Part shown: positions 17,977 to 27,264 of the stretch, piece by piece
Numbering within the stretch: position 1 is the stretch's first letter
Layout: every line of letters begins with the position of its first letter
Source of the DNA: Vibrio ponticus
GTDB lineage: Bacteria; Pseudomonadota; Gammaproteobacteria; Enterobacterales; Vibrionaceae
Direction: 5' to 3'
Assembly: GCF_009938225.1 (NCBI RefSeq)
Contig: NZ_AP019657.1
Coordinates: 1,736,001 to 1,800,000, forward strand
Length of the DNA stretch: 64,000 bases
Notes under the pieces: generated by a model
Database searches by the model: none
What the model was told of the DNA's origin: nothing
The model's input: only the letters and a program-made list of their open reading frames with translations
Program-made: the position numbers and the translations under genes

Positions 17977-19004
17977 TATTTCTTTAGCTCCATCCAGTAG
18001 CGCTCATATTGGCTTACCGCCTCACCAACACTACCTAAAAATTGACCTTTTTGCTTTACTTCTGCCGGCGGGAAAATGATTTGGCTATCACGAATTTGCG
18101 GTGGCAAGAATTCTAGCGCCTGCAGGTTTGGCACTGCATAACCAATCTCTTTTACGATAGTGGCTTGGTTTTCAGGCTCAAGCAAAAAGTTAATAAACTG
18201 GTAAGCCGCTTGTTTGTTCTCTGCGTGCTTTGGAATAACAATATTGTCCATCCAGAAGATGGCACCTTCAGAAGGATAAACAAAACGAATTGAAGGGTTT
18301 TCGTTTTGCGCACGATATGCCGTACCATTCCACTGCATGCCGACATTCACTTCACCGGTTACAAGCGGTACATGTGGCGCATCGGAGTTGAATACGGTTA
18401 CATTAGGCTTAATTTTCTGTAAACGTTCGAAAGCCTGTTTCAGTTCCGTCGCATCTTGAGAGTTCACACTGTGACCATCAATCATCAGTGCCATACCCAT
18501 CACATCGCGAACATCATCAGTTAACAACAACTGACCTGCGTACTCGCTGTTCCAAAGGTCTGCCCAGCTTTTTAAGTGGCTACCATCAATGACATCCGCA
18601 TTATAAGCAATTGCAGTACTGCCCCACATGTATGGCAGTGAGTAGTTGTTATTAGGGTCAAAGCTTTGGTTCAAGATAGTCGAATCTAACTTAGCAAACT
18701 GCTTGATTTTTGATTTATCAAGTTTGTGCAATAAGCCATCATTCGCAAGCTTACTCACGTAGTAAGTCGATGGGACTACGACATCAAAGCCCTTACCGTT
18801 GAGCAGTTTAAGCTTAGCGTACATGGTTTCGTTACTTTCAAACGTTGCGTAGTTGACTTTAATACCTGTTTGCTCGGTAAAGTCTTCGATAATCGATTGA
18901 GGTAAGTATTCTGACCAGTTGTATACATTCAGTGTGGTTGATGCAAATACCGGAGATGAAGCGATAAGGCCAAAAGCGGCTACTGAAACAAGTGATTTTT
19001 TCAT
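17976..19004 (-). CDS. PotD-like periplasmic polyamine-binding protein
   Basis: 342 residues with a cleavable signal peptide (ending S-S-P-V-F-A). The mature protein begins T-T-L-N-V-Y-N-W-S-E-Y-L-P and later has the W-G-S-T-A-I-A-Y-N, F-W-M-D-N-I-V-I-P and A-Y-Q-F-I-N-F-L-L-E-P-E-N segments typical of PotD/PotF. It binds spermidine, putrescine or related polyamines in the periplasm. No pot permease or ATPase gene is next to it; its only partner is the coupled acetylpolyamine amidohydrolase. It could therefore feed a distant Pot transporter, or act as a sensor like Vibrio NspS, though no mbaA-like gene is adjacent. Confidence 0.85.
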   Translation of the reverse strand: MKKSLVSVAAFGLIASSPVFASTTLNVYNWSEYLPQSIIEDFTEQTGIKVNYATFESNETMYAKLKLLNGKGFDVVVPSTYYVSKLANDGLLHKLDKSKIKQFAKLDSTILNQSFDPNNNYSLPYMWGSTAIAYNADVIDGSHLKSWADLWNSEYAGQLLLTDDVRDVMGMALMIDGHSVNSQDATELKQAFERLQKIKPNVTVFNSDAPHVPLVTGEVNVGMQWNGTAYRAQNENPSIRFVYPSEGAIFWMDNIVIPKHAENKQAAYQFINFLLEPENQATIVKEIGYAVPNLQALEFLPPQIRDSQIIFPPAEVKQKGQFLGSVGEAVSQYERYWMELKK

Positions 19005-19158
19005 TTACGTTAACATACTATCAATGTGTCCTGACGCAGGATTACGCCGAGCGGCATTAGATAGCATGCAAACGATTAATTCAACAAAACGATGGTTAAT
19101 CTGTCTGATATTAATCAACTTTTGTTGCGATTCGTCTATAAAGCTAGCAAATAAAAAA

Positions 19159-19184
19159 AGCGCGGCTTATGAATCAACCGCGCT
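19159..19184 (-). terminator. Terminator of the opp operon
   Basis: Stem AGCGCGG / CCGCGCT with a 12-nt loop, followed on the minus strand by a run of seven T. It lies 26 bp downstream of oppF. Confidence 0.7.
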
Positions 19185-19209
19185 CTGGCCTGTCACAGGC
19201 TGAATAAGA

Positions 19210-20202
19210 TTAAACCGTTACATTCAAACAAGATACGGCATGAATATCTGAGCCTTGGATTGTCGGCTTAGTTTGCGCACATGCTTGGGTTGCCTCTGGA
19301 CAGCGGGTACGGAATACACAACCAGATGGCGGGTTAATCGGCGATGGCAGATCCCCTTCCAACATTTGGATCGTCTTACTGCGCTCAATCGCCGGATCTG
19401 GAATTGGTACTGCAGACATCAACGCACGAGTATATGGGTGTTTAGGATCCGCAAATAACGCTTCCGATTCACCTAGCTCAACAGCGTTGCCCAAGTACAT
19501 CACCAAAACACGATCCGAAATGTGCTTAACCACTGACAAGTCATGAGCAATAAAGACTAAAGATAAGCCTAACTCTTTTTGCAGTTCTTTAAGCAAGTTA
19601 ACTACCTGAGCTTGAATCGACACATCCAGTGCTGAAACTGGTTCGTCACAGATGATCATCTTAGGTTTTAAGATCAACGCACGTGCAATACCAATACGCT
19701 GACACTGACCACCCGAGAACTCATGTGGATAGCGGTTAATCACGTTTGGCAGTAGACCGACCTTCGCCATCATCTCTTTAACGCTATCTTTTACTTCTTG
19801 CTTAGAAAGCTCTGGGTAGAAGGTTTCTAATGGCTCGGCAATGATGTCACCCACCGTCATACGTGGGTTAAGTGAGGCTAACGGATCTTGGAAGATCATC
19901 TGAATCTCTTTACGAGTTTCACGGCGCTGCACTTCTTTCATTTTGGTCAGATCTTGTCCAAGCCAAACCACTTCACCGTCCGTCGCTTCAACCAGACCGA
20001 TGATCGCGCGAGCAAAGGTCGACTTACCACAACCAGACTCACCTACTACGCCCAGCGTTTCGCCTTCATAAAGACGCACGTTAACGCCATCTACCGCTTT
20101 AAGGTTTGATGGTTTGCTCCACGGCCACGCAGATTTAGCCGCAATGCTAAAGTGAACTTTCAGCTCTTTTACATCTAACAGTAACTTTTTATCTACACTC
20201 AT
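19210..20202 (-). CDS. oppF: Oligopeptide ABC transporter ATP-binding protein OppF
   Basis: 330 residues from the ATG whose first bases overlap the oppD stop (ATGA), with a TTGGAGC ribosome-binding site; an ATG six codons upstream is less likely. Walker A is G-E-S-G-C-G-K-S-T, the signature is F-S-G-G-Q-C-Q-R-I, and Walker B is M-I-I-C-D-E-P. The C-terminal extension has the C-V-F-R-T-R-C-P-E-A-T-Q-A-C cysteine cluster seen in peptide importers of the OppD/DppD type. It powers uptake of short peptides together with OppD. Last gene of oppABCDF. Confidence 0.94.
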   Translation of the reverse strand: MSVDKKLLLDVKELKVHFSIAAKSAWPWSKPSNLKAVDGVNVRLYEGETLGVVGESGCGKSTFARAIIGLVEATDGEVVWLGQDLTKMKEVQRRETRKEIQMIFQDPLASLNPRMTVGDIIAEPLETFYPELSKQEVKDSVKEMMAKVGLLPNVINRYPHEFSGGQCQRIGIARALILKPKMIICDEPVSALDVSIQAQVVNLLKELQKELGLSLVFIAHDLSVVKHISDRVLVMYLGNAVELGESEALFADPKHPYTRALMSAVPIPDPAIERSKTIQMLEGDLPSPINPPSGCVFRTRCPEATQACAQTKPTIQGSDIHAVSCLNVTV

Positions 20203-21170
20203 TTGCTCCAAGCCTCCCATTCAGAAAAACAAGCACGTTGGCGACCGTCGCCAAATGGCAACAAGATTGGCGCTTCACGCTTACAACGGTCCAGAGCACG
20301 ATGACAACGCTCTTGGTATGGACAACCCGGTGGCAAACGCAATAGGTTTGGTGGGTTGCCAGGGATAGTTGGCAGAATTTCACCTTCAGTATCCAAACGT
20401 GGAATCGCTTTGAGCAGACCTTCCGCGTATGGGTGGCTTGGGTTGTAGAATATTTCATCAACGGTGCCGTACTCCATAGTACGTCCCGCATACATCACTA
20501 GTACTTTGTCACATGAGCCAGCAACCACACCCAAATCGTGAGTGATCATAATGATCGCAGTGTTGAACTCACGTTTTAGCTCATTGAGCAAATCCATGAT
20601 CTGCGCCTGAACGGTTACGTCCAACGCGGTAGTTGGTTCATCTGCAATCAGCAATTTCGGGCGACATAGTAGTGCCATCGCGATCATTACACGCTGACGC
20701 ATACCGCCTGAAAACTCATGCGGATACATTGTGATACGCTTACGCGCTTCTGGAATTTTTACCGCTTCCAGCATACGTACTGACTCTTCAAATGCTTCAG
20801 CTTTACCCATGCCTTTGTGCAGCATTAACACTTCCATTAGCTGATCGCTAACTTTCATGTATGGGTTTAACGAAGTCATTGGGTCTTGGAAGATCATCGC
20901 AATCTGCTCGGCACGAACTTTATTGAGTTCTTTTTCCGGCAGGTTGAGGATCTCTTTACCTTCAAACTTTGCGCTACCAGAGATCTTACCGTTTTTAGCC
21001 AGCAGACCCATGATAGAGAATACGGTTTGTGATTTACCTGAACCTGACTCACCTACGATACCTAAGGTTTCACCTTGGTTTAGAGAGAAGTTCAAATCGT
21101 TTACTGCGGTTACGATACCATCTTGAGTGGTGAATTCGACACGCAGATCTTTGACATCTAATAAGCTCAT
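20199..21170 (-). CDS. oppD: Oligopeptide ABC transporter ATP-binding protein OppD
   Basis: 323 residues. Walker A G-E-S-G-S-G-K-S-Q, signature F-S-G-G-M-R-Q-R-V, Walker B L-L-I-A-D-E-P-T-T-A-L-D, and the C-terminal C-P-Y-Q-E-R-C-H-R-A-L-D-R-C cluster. It forms the cytoplasmic ATPase heterodimer with OppF. It lies 24 bp downstream of oppC and overlaps oppF by 4 bases. Confidence 0.95.
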   Translation of the reverse strand: MSLLDVKDLRVEFTTQDGIVTAVNDLNFSLNQGETLGIVGESGSGKSQTVFSIMGLLAKNGKISGSAKFEGKEILNLPEKELNKVRAEQIAMIFQDPMTSLNPYMKVSDQLMEVLMLHKGMGKAEAFEESVRMLEAVKIPEARKRITMYPHEFSGGMRQRVMIAMALLCRPKLLIADEPTTALDVTVQAQIMDLLNELKREFNTAIIMITHDLGVVAGSCDKVLVMYAGRTMEYGTVDEIFYNPSHPYAEGLLKAIPRLDTEGEILPTIPGNPPNLLRLPPGCPYQERCHRALDRCKREAPILLPFGDGRQRACFSEWEAWSK

Positions 21171-21194
21171 AGTCGCTTCCTTAATCTTTATAAA

Positions 21195-22103
21195 TTATCT
21201 GTCTTTTGGATCCAGCGCATCGCGCAGACCGTCACCTACGTAGTTGAAACAGAATAGCGTCACAACCATGAACAGTGCTGGGAAAGCCAACTGCCAGATT
21301 GCTACTTCCATTGTCTGTGCACCTTCTTGTAGCAGTGCGCCCCAACTAGTCATAGGTTCTTGAACACCAAGACCAAGGAATGAAAGGAATGATTCAGTCA
21401 AAATCATGCTTGGGATCAGCAGCGTTGAATAAACCGCAACGATGCCCAGTACGTTTGGTACGATATGACGTGTAATAATCTTCCACTGGCTCACACCAGA
21501 AACGTGTGCCGCTTCGATAAACTCTTTGCTGCGCAAGCTCAGTGTTTGACCACGAACAATACGTGCCATGTCTAGCCATGCAATCGCACCGATTGCAACG
21601 AAGATAAGAACAATATTACGACCGAAGAATGTGACTAGTACGATAACTAGGAACATAAATGGTACTGCGTAAAGGATCTCTAGAATACGCATCATAATGC
21701 GATCAACTTTACCGCCGATGAAGCCAGAAGCCGCACCGTAAAGCGTACCAATCAATACCGCAACCAACGCACCCATTACGCCTACCATCAGTGAGATACG
21801 TCCACCAATAAGAGTACGTACGTACAAATCGCGACCAAGTGAATCAGTACCGAACCAGTGTTCAGCATTTGGACCCACATGCATTGCATACCAATCTGTA
21901 TCATCAAATGCATACGGCGCAACCATTGGCAGGAAAATGACCGCCAATGTCATAAGAGTTAGAATAAACAAGCTCACCATCGCCGCTTTATTACGCATAA
22001 AACGAATACGGGCGTCTTGCCACAAACTACGACCTTCGATTTCTAGGTTCTCTGAGAATTTCTCGATCGCTTCAAGGTTTTCTTTTTTCGTTAACATAAC
22101 CAT
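21195..22103 (-). CDS. oppC: Oligopeptide ABC transporter permease OppC
   Basis: 302 residues. The N-terminal cytoplasmic part (about 40 residues) precedes the first membrane helix, as in OppC proteins, and the G-T-D-S-L-G-R-D and E-A-A-x-x-x-G motifs of peptide permeases (E-A-A-H-V-S-G-V, the ATPase-coupling loop) are present. A second ATG two codons downstream (22097) may be the true start. It forms the inner-membrane channel with OppB. Confidence 0.94.
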   Translation of the reverse strand: MVMLTKKENLEAIEKFSENLEIEGRSLWQDARIRFMRNKAAMVSLFILTLMTLAVIFLPMVAPYAFDDTDWYAMHVGPNAEHWFGTDSLGRDLYVRTLIGGRISLMVGVMGALVAVLIGTLYGAASGFIGGKVDRIMMRILEILYAVPFMFLVIVLVTFFGRNIVLIFVAIGAIAWLDMARIVRGQTLSLRSKEFIEAAHVSGVSQWKIITRHIVPNVLGIVAVYSTLLIPSMILTESFLSFLGLGVQEPMTSWGALLQEGAQTMEVAIWQLAFPALFMVVTLFCFNYVGDGLRDALDPKDR

Positions 22104-22112
22104 ACATCCCTG

Positions 22113-23033
22113 TTAGTAGCGAATCTTCGGATCGATCATAGCTAGCAAGATATCAACGATAGCGTTGAATAAAATGAATAGGAAACCAATCAAAATGGTT
22201 ACACCCATTACTAGCGAGTAGTCACGGTTAAAGGCAGCGTTAACAAACAACTTACCAATGCCCGGCAGACCGAAGATGGTCTCGACTACAACCGAACCTG
22301 TGATGATGCCAACGAATGCAGGTCCCATGTATGACACTACAGGAAGCAAAGCAGGTTTTAGTGCGTGTTTAATAATGATGTAGCGGTAACTTAAACCTTT
22401 AGCGCGAGCGGTACGAATAAAGTTACTGTTTAGTGTCTCAATCATCGAACCACGTGTAATACGAGCGAACGTTGCCACATACAGTAGCGACATGGCGATC
22501 ACTGGCAGAATGAGATACTGCCAAGAACCGTCGAGCCAACCACCAGCAGGCAGCCATTTAAGGTTCAAAGAGAAAATATAGATAAGTGCCGGTGCTAATA
22601 CGAATGAAGGCAACACTACCCCAAGCATCGCAGTCGACATAACGGCATAGTCTACCCAAGTATTTTGCCTTAATGCAGCGATGGTCCCGACCGTAACCCC
22701 TAAGATAACGGTAAAGATAAATGCGATTGCACCCACTTTAGCTGACACTGGCAACGCCACCGAGATTAGCTCATTTACTGAGTAATCTAAGTATTTAAAT
22801 GACGGACCAAAGTCACCTTGGATAACATTGGTTAAGTAGGTGAAGTATTGCTCTGCTACCGGCTTATCTAGACCATATTTGGCTTCGATATTCGCCATTA
22901 CTTCAGGTGGCAAAGGACGCTCGCTCGAAAACGGGTTACCCGGAGCGAAACGCATGAGAAAGAAAGATACGGTGATCAAAACCAACATAGTTGGGATCGC
23001 CTCAAATATCCTTTTAGCGATGAATTTAAGCAT
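22113..23033 (-). CDS. oppB: Oligopeptide ABC transporter permease OppB
   Basis: 306 residues, exactly the usual OppB length. Membrane helices span most of the protein, and the coupling loop T-A-R-A-K-G-L-S-Y-R is at about residues 195-205. It pairs with OppC in the inner membrane. It lies 102 bp downstream of oppA, separated by a stem-loop. Confidence 0.95.
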   Translation of the reverse strand: MLKFIAKRIFEAIPTMLVLITVSFFLMRFAPGNPFSSERPLPPEVMANIEAKYGLDKPVAEQYFTYLTNVIQGDFGPSFKYLDYSVNELISVALPVSAKVGAIAFIFTVILGVTVGTIAALRQNTWVDYAVMSTAMLGVVLPSFVLAPALIYIFSLNLKWLPAGGWLDGSWQYLILPVIAMSLLYVATFARITRGSMIETLNSNFIRTARAKGLSYRYIIIKHALKPALLPVVSYMGPAFVGIITGSVVVETIFGLPGIGKLFVNAAFNRDYSLVMGVTILIGFLFILFNAIVDILLAMIDPKIRY

Positions 23034-23079
23034 AAACTCACTCTTTCAGTCTGTGACAATTAAATATAAGAAGACCCTA

Positions 23080-23097
23080 CGCGTGATTTCTCACGCG
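23080..23097 (-). other. Intercistronic stem-loop between oppA and oppB
   Basis: Perfect 7-bp stem CGCGTGA / TCACGCG with loop TTTC. There is no T run after it on the minus strand, so it is more likely a 3' stabiliser or partial attenuator that keeps oppA mRNA more abundant than the rest of the operon than a full terminator. Confidence 0.6.
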
Positions 23098-23135
23098 CAG
23101 CGTCATTATTGTTATAGTTCTATGGTTTCGAATGA

Positions 23136-24758
23136 TTACTCGATAATGTATAGATCTTTAGAGTAGATTTTCTCTTCTGGGTTATTCGCTGGGAAGCCAC
23201 CAACCTTTGGAGAAAGTAGACGCGATTTCACGTACTGGTAGATAGGCGCGATTGGCATATCTTTCGCCATCAACTTCTCTGCTTCTGCGTACAGCGCTTT
23301 ACGCTCTGCTTCAGACTTAGAAGTGATCGCTTTTTCCATTAGATCATCATACGCTTTGCTATCGTAGTGGATACCACCAGTCGTGTTACCACTCTTCATT
23401 AGCGTTAGGAAAGAAGACGCTTCGTTGTAGTCGCCACACCAACCTGCACGAGCCACTTGGAAGTCGCCAGAGTCTTTAGTTGATAGGTAAGTTTTCCACT
23501 CTTGGTTCTCTAGTGTTACGTTCACACCCAGTGATTTCTTCCACATAGAACCTAGCGCAACCGCTACCTTCTTGTGGTTTTCTGATGTGTTGTACAGAAG
23601 AGAGAAGTTTAGCGGGTTATCTTTGCCGTAACCTGCTTCTTCAAGCAAACGTTGAGCTTCTGCGTTACGTTCTTTCTGAGTCATTTTGCCGTACATAGGC
23701 ATTTCTGGCTCAAAGCCTGCTGTAATTTCAGGCGTTAAGAAGTAAGCTGGTTTCTGACCTTGACCCATGATTGCGTTTGCTACGATATTACGATCAATCG
23801 TGTAAGAGATTGCTTGACGTACGCGAACATCATCAAATGGTGCTTTTTTAGTATTGAATAGGTAGTAGTAAGTACATAGGTTACCTACAACTGACACAGA
23901 TTCAGGATGTTCTTTGCTTAGACGCTTGTAGTGCTCTAGCGGCAATTCGTTAGTAAAGTCAATTTCACCAGCAAGGAAACGGTTCATTTCCGATACTTGG
24001 TTTTCAATTGGTAGGAAAGTAACTTTGTCTAGTACAGTCTTATCATTGTTCCAGTACTGTTCGTTACGCTTCAGAACTAAACGCTCGTTCACAACCCATC
24101 TGTCTACAACAAATGCACCGTTACCCACGTAGTGCTCTGGCTTCGTCCACTGATCGCCGTACTTCTCAACCGTAGCTTGGTGCACTGGTTTCGTTGTCGT
24201 GTGACCCATCATCATAACAAAGTAAGGAACTGGTGAATCAAGTTCTACTACTAGTGTATGATCGTCTAGCGCTTTAACACCTAGCGTCGACTTATCTGCT
24301 TCACCTGCAATGATCGCTTTAGCATTCTTCATCTTGGTGTATTCCATGTACCAAGAGTAAGGAGAAGCTGTGTTTGGATCGACAGCACGTTGGAAGCTGT
24401 AAACGAAATCGCCTGCAGTTACAGGATCACCGTTTGACCATTTTGCATCTTTACGTAGATAGAAAGTGTAAGTTTGGTTGTCAGAGGTTTCCCAACGCTC
24501 TGCAACACCAGGGATTGTATTACCATCTGCGTCTTGGCTCACCAAACCTTCTAGCAAATCACGAATAACGTGAGACTCTGGTACACCTTGAGATTTATGA
24601 GGGTCAATTGTTGCAACTTCAGTACCGTTACCACGAACGAGTTCTTGTTTGTCAGCTAATTTAACGCCAGTAGGAACATCAGCAGCTAGAGTTGCAGTAG
24701 AGGCCATTGCTAGACCTGCACCAAGAAGAAGGGCTTGAGTGATTTTATTCTTATACAT
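23136..24758 (-). CDS. oppA: Periplasmic oligopeptide-binding protein OppA
   Basis: I place the start at 24758 (540 residues) because a CGGAG site lies 8 nt upstream and the protein then begins with a normal signal peptide (M-Y-K-N-K-I-T-Q ... S-T-A-T-L-A); an upstream in-frame start would add 11 residues before it. The mature protein has the SBP_bac_5 features E-V-A-T-I-D-P-H-K, L-L-E-G-L-V-S-Q-D and R-V-R-Q-A-I-S-Y-T-I-D-R. It captures peptides in the periplasm and gives them to OppBCDF. First gene of the operon, with a long regulatory region upstream. Confidence 0.94.
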   Translation of the reverse strand: MYKNKITQALLLGAGLAMASTATLAADVPTGVKLADKQELVRGNGTEVATIDPHKSQGVPESHVIRDLLEGLVSQDADGNTIPGVAERWETSDNQTYTFYLRKDAKWSNGDPVTAGDFVYSFQRAVDPNTASPYSWYMEYTKMKNAKAIIAGEADKSTLGVKALDDHTLVVELDSPVPYFVMMMGHTTTKPVHQATVEKYGDQWTKPEHYVGNGAFVVDRWVVNERLVLKRNEQYWNNDKTVLDKVTFLPIENQVSEMNRFLAGEIDFTNELPLEHYKRLSKEHPESVSVVGNLCTYYYLFNTKKAPFDDVRVRQAISYTIDRNIVANAIMGQGQKPAYFLTPEITAGFEPEMPMYGKMTQKERNAEAQRLLEEAGYGKDNPLNFSLLYNTSENHKKVAVALGSMWKKSLGVNVTLENQEWKTYLSTKDSGDFQVARAGWCGDYNEASSFLTLMKSGNTTGGIHYDSKAYDDLMEKAITSKSEAERKALYAEAEKLMAKDMPIAPIYQYVKSRLLSPKVGGFPANNPEEKIYSKDLYIIE

Positions 24759-24828
24759 GCGTAAAACTCCGAGTTTTTTATTTGCATCCATGACTTCTCT
24801 GCATGATTACTGAACGGTAGTGATTTAG

Positions 24829-24844
24829 AGTGACACTGCTCACA
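24829..24844. promoter_or_regulatory. CRP-like site near oppA
   Basis: AGTGA-CACTGC-TCACA matches nine of ten bases of the CRP consensus TGTGA-N6-TCACA, about 70-85 bp upstream of the oppA start. It lies inside a longer inverted repeat, TTTAGAGT (24824-24831) and ACTCTAAA (24858-24865). The match is seen; CRP binding is inferred. Confidence 0.5.
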
Positions 24845-24865
24845 TTTACAGCACATTACTCTAAA

Positions 24866-25248
24866 AACATACAGAGGTTGCGCACACATTATCAATCATT
24901 GAAGTAACTTGCCATTAGAATGCACTAAAAAAATCAATAATTCTAAATTGATGTATGCAAAATAGAAGTTAAAACTACATATAAATCCATAATTGAAACT
25001 TTCAATTAAATACAAAACATAATGCAGATTAATGTATCATTAACTGCAAAGTTAACTTCATTTAGGCATTAATATAATATGCAAGCGGTATCACCAATCA
25101 TTATCACCACTAAGAGCAATAATCACAGCATTAATAGTGATCAATGAAGTATGATTGTGAAAGAGTTCACAATACGGTAAGCGAAATGTTACTAGATAAT
25201 TATTCTTTTTGACAACTGTATAACTAGCAGATGATAAAAACAAAAAAA
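24866..25248. other. AT-rich upstream region of the opp operon
   Basis: No gene is seen in this stretch between the oppA promoter area and the terminator of the SDR gene. It is very AT-rich and its one clear element is a perfect CRP-like palindrome at 25154-25173. It probably carries distal regulatory sites or an upstream promoter for oppA. Confidence 0.5.
25154..25173. promoter_or_regulatory. CRP-like palindrome upstream of opp
   Basis: ATTGTGA-AAGAG-TTCACAAT contains both perfect half-sites TGTGA and TCACA with the canonical 6-bp spacing. It is about 400 bp upstream of oppA, the only gene it could face in the downstream direction on the minus strand. Confidence 0.6.
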
Positions 25249-25276
25249 ATCGCCCCATGAGATCTCACGGGACGAT
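25249..25276 (-). terminator. Terminator after the SDR dehydrogenase gene
   Basis: On the minus strand a 12-bp stem (ATCGTCCCGTGA pairing with TCATGGGGCGAT, two G-U pairs, loop GATC) is followed by eight T. It sits 16 bp after the stop at 25292. Confidence 0.85.
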
Positions 25277-25291
25277 GTTAATTTTAACTAA

Positions 25292-26011
25292 TTAAGGTTG
25301 TTGACGCGTTGGAGCAATCACAATTTCTCGTACGCAAACACCTTGAGGTTGAGCATAAGCATATTCCACTGCACGAGCGATATCATCAGCTGCCAATACG
25401 CCGCCCATTTCCTCTTTCCAATCGTTGTAACCGGCTTTAATGTCATCTGACGACGTATGAGAAAGCAATTCAGTTTCAACGGCTCCTGGTGCAATTGTGG
25501 TCACACGTACATCAAAATTTGCAACCTCTTCACGCACATTTTCAGAAATCGCGTGTACAGCAAATTTAGTTCCACAATAAGCGGCATGGTTAGGGAATGT
25601 CTTACGACCAGCAACCGAACTAATATTAATGATCGTGCCGCTGCGACGCTCTTTCATCGGTGCTAGCACTGTTTGCATACCATTCATTAGACCAATCACG
25701 TTGACATCAAACATACGCTTCCACTCAGCTGGATCTTGCACATCTAGCTCACTCAGCAACATCACCCCCGCATTATTCACGATGCAATCTGTTGGACCAA
25801 ACTGCTGCTCAGCTTTCGCAATCGCCGCTTCAAAAGATGCCTTATCTAGTACGTCAACTTTTTCACATAGTGTGTTTTCTAGATTTAGCGCTTCTAAACG
25901 CTCTACGCGACGAGCAATCAATAATAGAGGATGACCTGCTGCATTTAGGCGACGTGCAATCGCCTCACCAATACCTGAACTCGCACCTGTGATCACAACT
26001 AGTTTTTTCAT
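25292..26011 (-). CDS. Short-chain dehydrogenase/reductase (SDR family)
   Basis: 239 residues from the ATG at 26011, which has a TTGGAG site 6 nt upstream; the upstream TTG lies in that site. The Rossmann motif T-G-A-S-S-G-I-G (about residues 9-16), N-N-A-G (about 83-86), catalytic Ser in I-S-S-V-A-G and Y-C-G-T-K (Tyr and Lys) are all present. Classical SDR enzymes oxidise or reduce alcohols, sugars or keto compounds with NAD(P). The V-N-N-A-G-V-M-L and overall pattern resemble the YdfG-like group. The gene is divergent from a LysR regulator. Substrate unknown. Confidence 0.88.
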   Translation of the reverse strand: MKKLVVITGASSGIGEAIARRLNAAGHPLLLIARRVERLEALNLENTLCEKVDVLDKASFEAAIAKAEQQFGPTDCIVNNAGVMLLSELDVQDPAEWKRMFDVNVIGLMNGMQTVLAPMKERRSGTIINISSVAGRKTFPNHAAYCGTKFAVHAISENVREEVANFDVRVTTIAPGAVETELLSHTSSDDIKAGYNDWKEEMGGVLAADDIARAVEYAYAQPQGVCVREIVIAPTRQQP

Positions 26012-26114
26012 GGTTTTCTCCAATCATTATTTGATATGCCGACTTCTGCTTGCGGCGATGAGAGAATCTTACTCAGCGAACGATAGTTGATATATAGCAT
26101 TTAAGTTCAAACAC

Positions 26115-26132
26115 TGTTGCACAGCTACAACA
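26115..26132. promoter_or_regulatory. LysR-type dyad between the SDR and lysR genes
   Basis: TGTTG-N8-CAACA, an 18-bp dyad, lies in the 158-bp gap between two divergent genes, 38 bp before the lysR start. Interrupted dyads of this kind are the usual recognition sites of LysR regulators. Confidence 0.5.
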
Positions 26133-26169
26133 ATGTGCCATACTCTCTAAAAATTTCTGAGCCTTAGCT

Positions 26170-27069
26170 ATGCTTAACAACATTAACCTTGCAGACATCC
26201 GCTCCTTCGTTCTGATCGCTCAATTGGGCAACTTCACCAAAGCCGCAAATGCACTGGAAGTATCACGATCCCATGTCTCTCGCCAAATCAGTGCGCTGGA
26301 AAAACAGATGGGCGTAACCTTGCTCACGCGTACCACCCGCACTCTACGCCTTACGCAAGCTGGACAACGATTCTTCCATCAATGTGAAACTGCCCTACAG
26401 CAGATCGATCAAGCACTCGTTGCGGCTGTTGACGATACCAAAAAGGTACAAGGCTTAATTCGCGTCAATTGTGTTGGCGGTTATTTAGGAGAAGAATTAG
26501 TTGCGCAAGCCATCGCCGAGTTTATGCAGCTTCATCCGCAAGTGATCGTCGATCTCGATTTTTCTAGCCCTCGCATCGATTTAATCGAAGATCAGTTTGA
26601 TGTTGCATTCCGCATGGGGGAACTTGAGGACGCGGGATTTATTGCAAAGCGCTTAATGGACATCGAGATGGTTACTTTAGCCAGCCCTAGCTATGTGCAA
26701 CGCTACGGAGAGCCTCAGCATCCGCGCGAGCTTACCAACCACCGTACACTAACAGGCTCGGTCACCAAGTGGAGTTTTGTCAGTGCTCTTGAGTCTAATA
26801 AACATTACGACATACATGTAAAAGGAAAACTAACTTGCAAAAATGGACGTGCGCTAATCAAAGCCTGCCAACTGGGTAATGGACTTATTCGAGTTCCAAA
26901 AGTGTACTGCGAAAATGAAATCAATCGCGGAGAGCTCGTCTGTGTAATGCCACAATGGCGTATCAATAGCGTGCCTTTTTCCACTATTTTCCATAAAGAC
27001 CGTTATCAACCTAAGCGCATACGTGTATTTGTCGATTTTATTTCAGAATGGTTTAAAAGTTTGCCTTAG
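26170..27069 (+). CDS. LysR-family transcriptional regulator
   Basis: 299 residues with an N-terminal winged helix: D-I-R-S-F-V-L-I-A-Q-L-G-N-F-T-K-A-A, then S-R-S-H-V-S-R-Q-I-S-A-L-E-K and L-L-T-R-T-T-R, the LysR DNA-binding signature. The rest is the two-lobed effector-binding domain of the CrgA/DhcR-like subgroup. It probably regulates the divergent SDR gene through the dyad between them. The effector is unknown. Confidence 0.9.
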   Translation: MLNNINLADIRSFVLIAQLGNFTKAANALEVSRSHVSRQISALEKQMGVTLLTRTTRTLRLTQAGQRFFHQCETALQQIDQALVAAVDDTKKVQGLIRVNCVGGYLGEELVAQAIAEFMQLHPQVIVDLDFSSPRIDLIEDQFDVAFRMGELEDAGFIAKRLMDIEMVTLASPSYVQRYGEPQHPRELTNHRTLTGSVTKWSFVSALESNKHYDIHVKGKLTCKNGRALIKACQLGNGLIRVPKVYCENEINRGELVCVMPQWRINSVPFSTIFHKDRYQPKRIRVFVDFISEWFKSLP

Positions 27070-27202
27070 GTTTGCTTAAAAACACTCGCTATATAATCAC
27101 ATTTAGCATTTAAAAATCATTAGAAAAAAGCAAGTTGGTAGGAATTTTCTTACAACCCAAGCAATTGAATTTATTAATCATTTTAATTACTTTATATTTT
27201 TT

Positions 27203-27230
27203 TTGACACGGGACATAATGCTGATAAAAT
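27203..27230 (+). promoter_or_regulatory. Sigma-70 promoter of vieSAB
   Basis: Consensus -35 TTGACA, 16-bp spacer and TAAAAT -10 preceded by TGA (extended -10), 35 bp before the vieS GTG start. Confidence 0.65.
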
Positions 27231-27264
27231 CGCCGCCTTAATTTTTATTGATAATAGAACCCCA

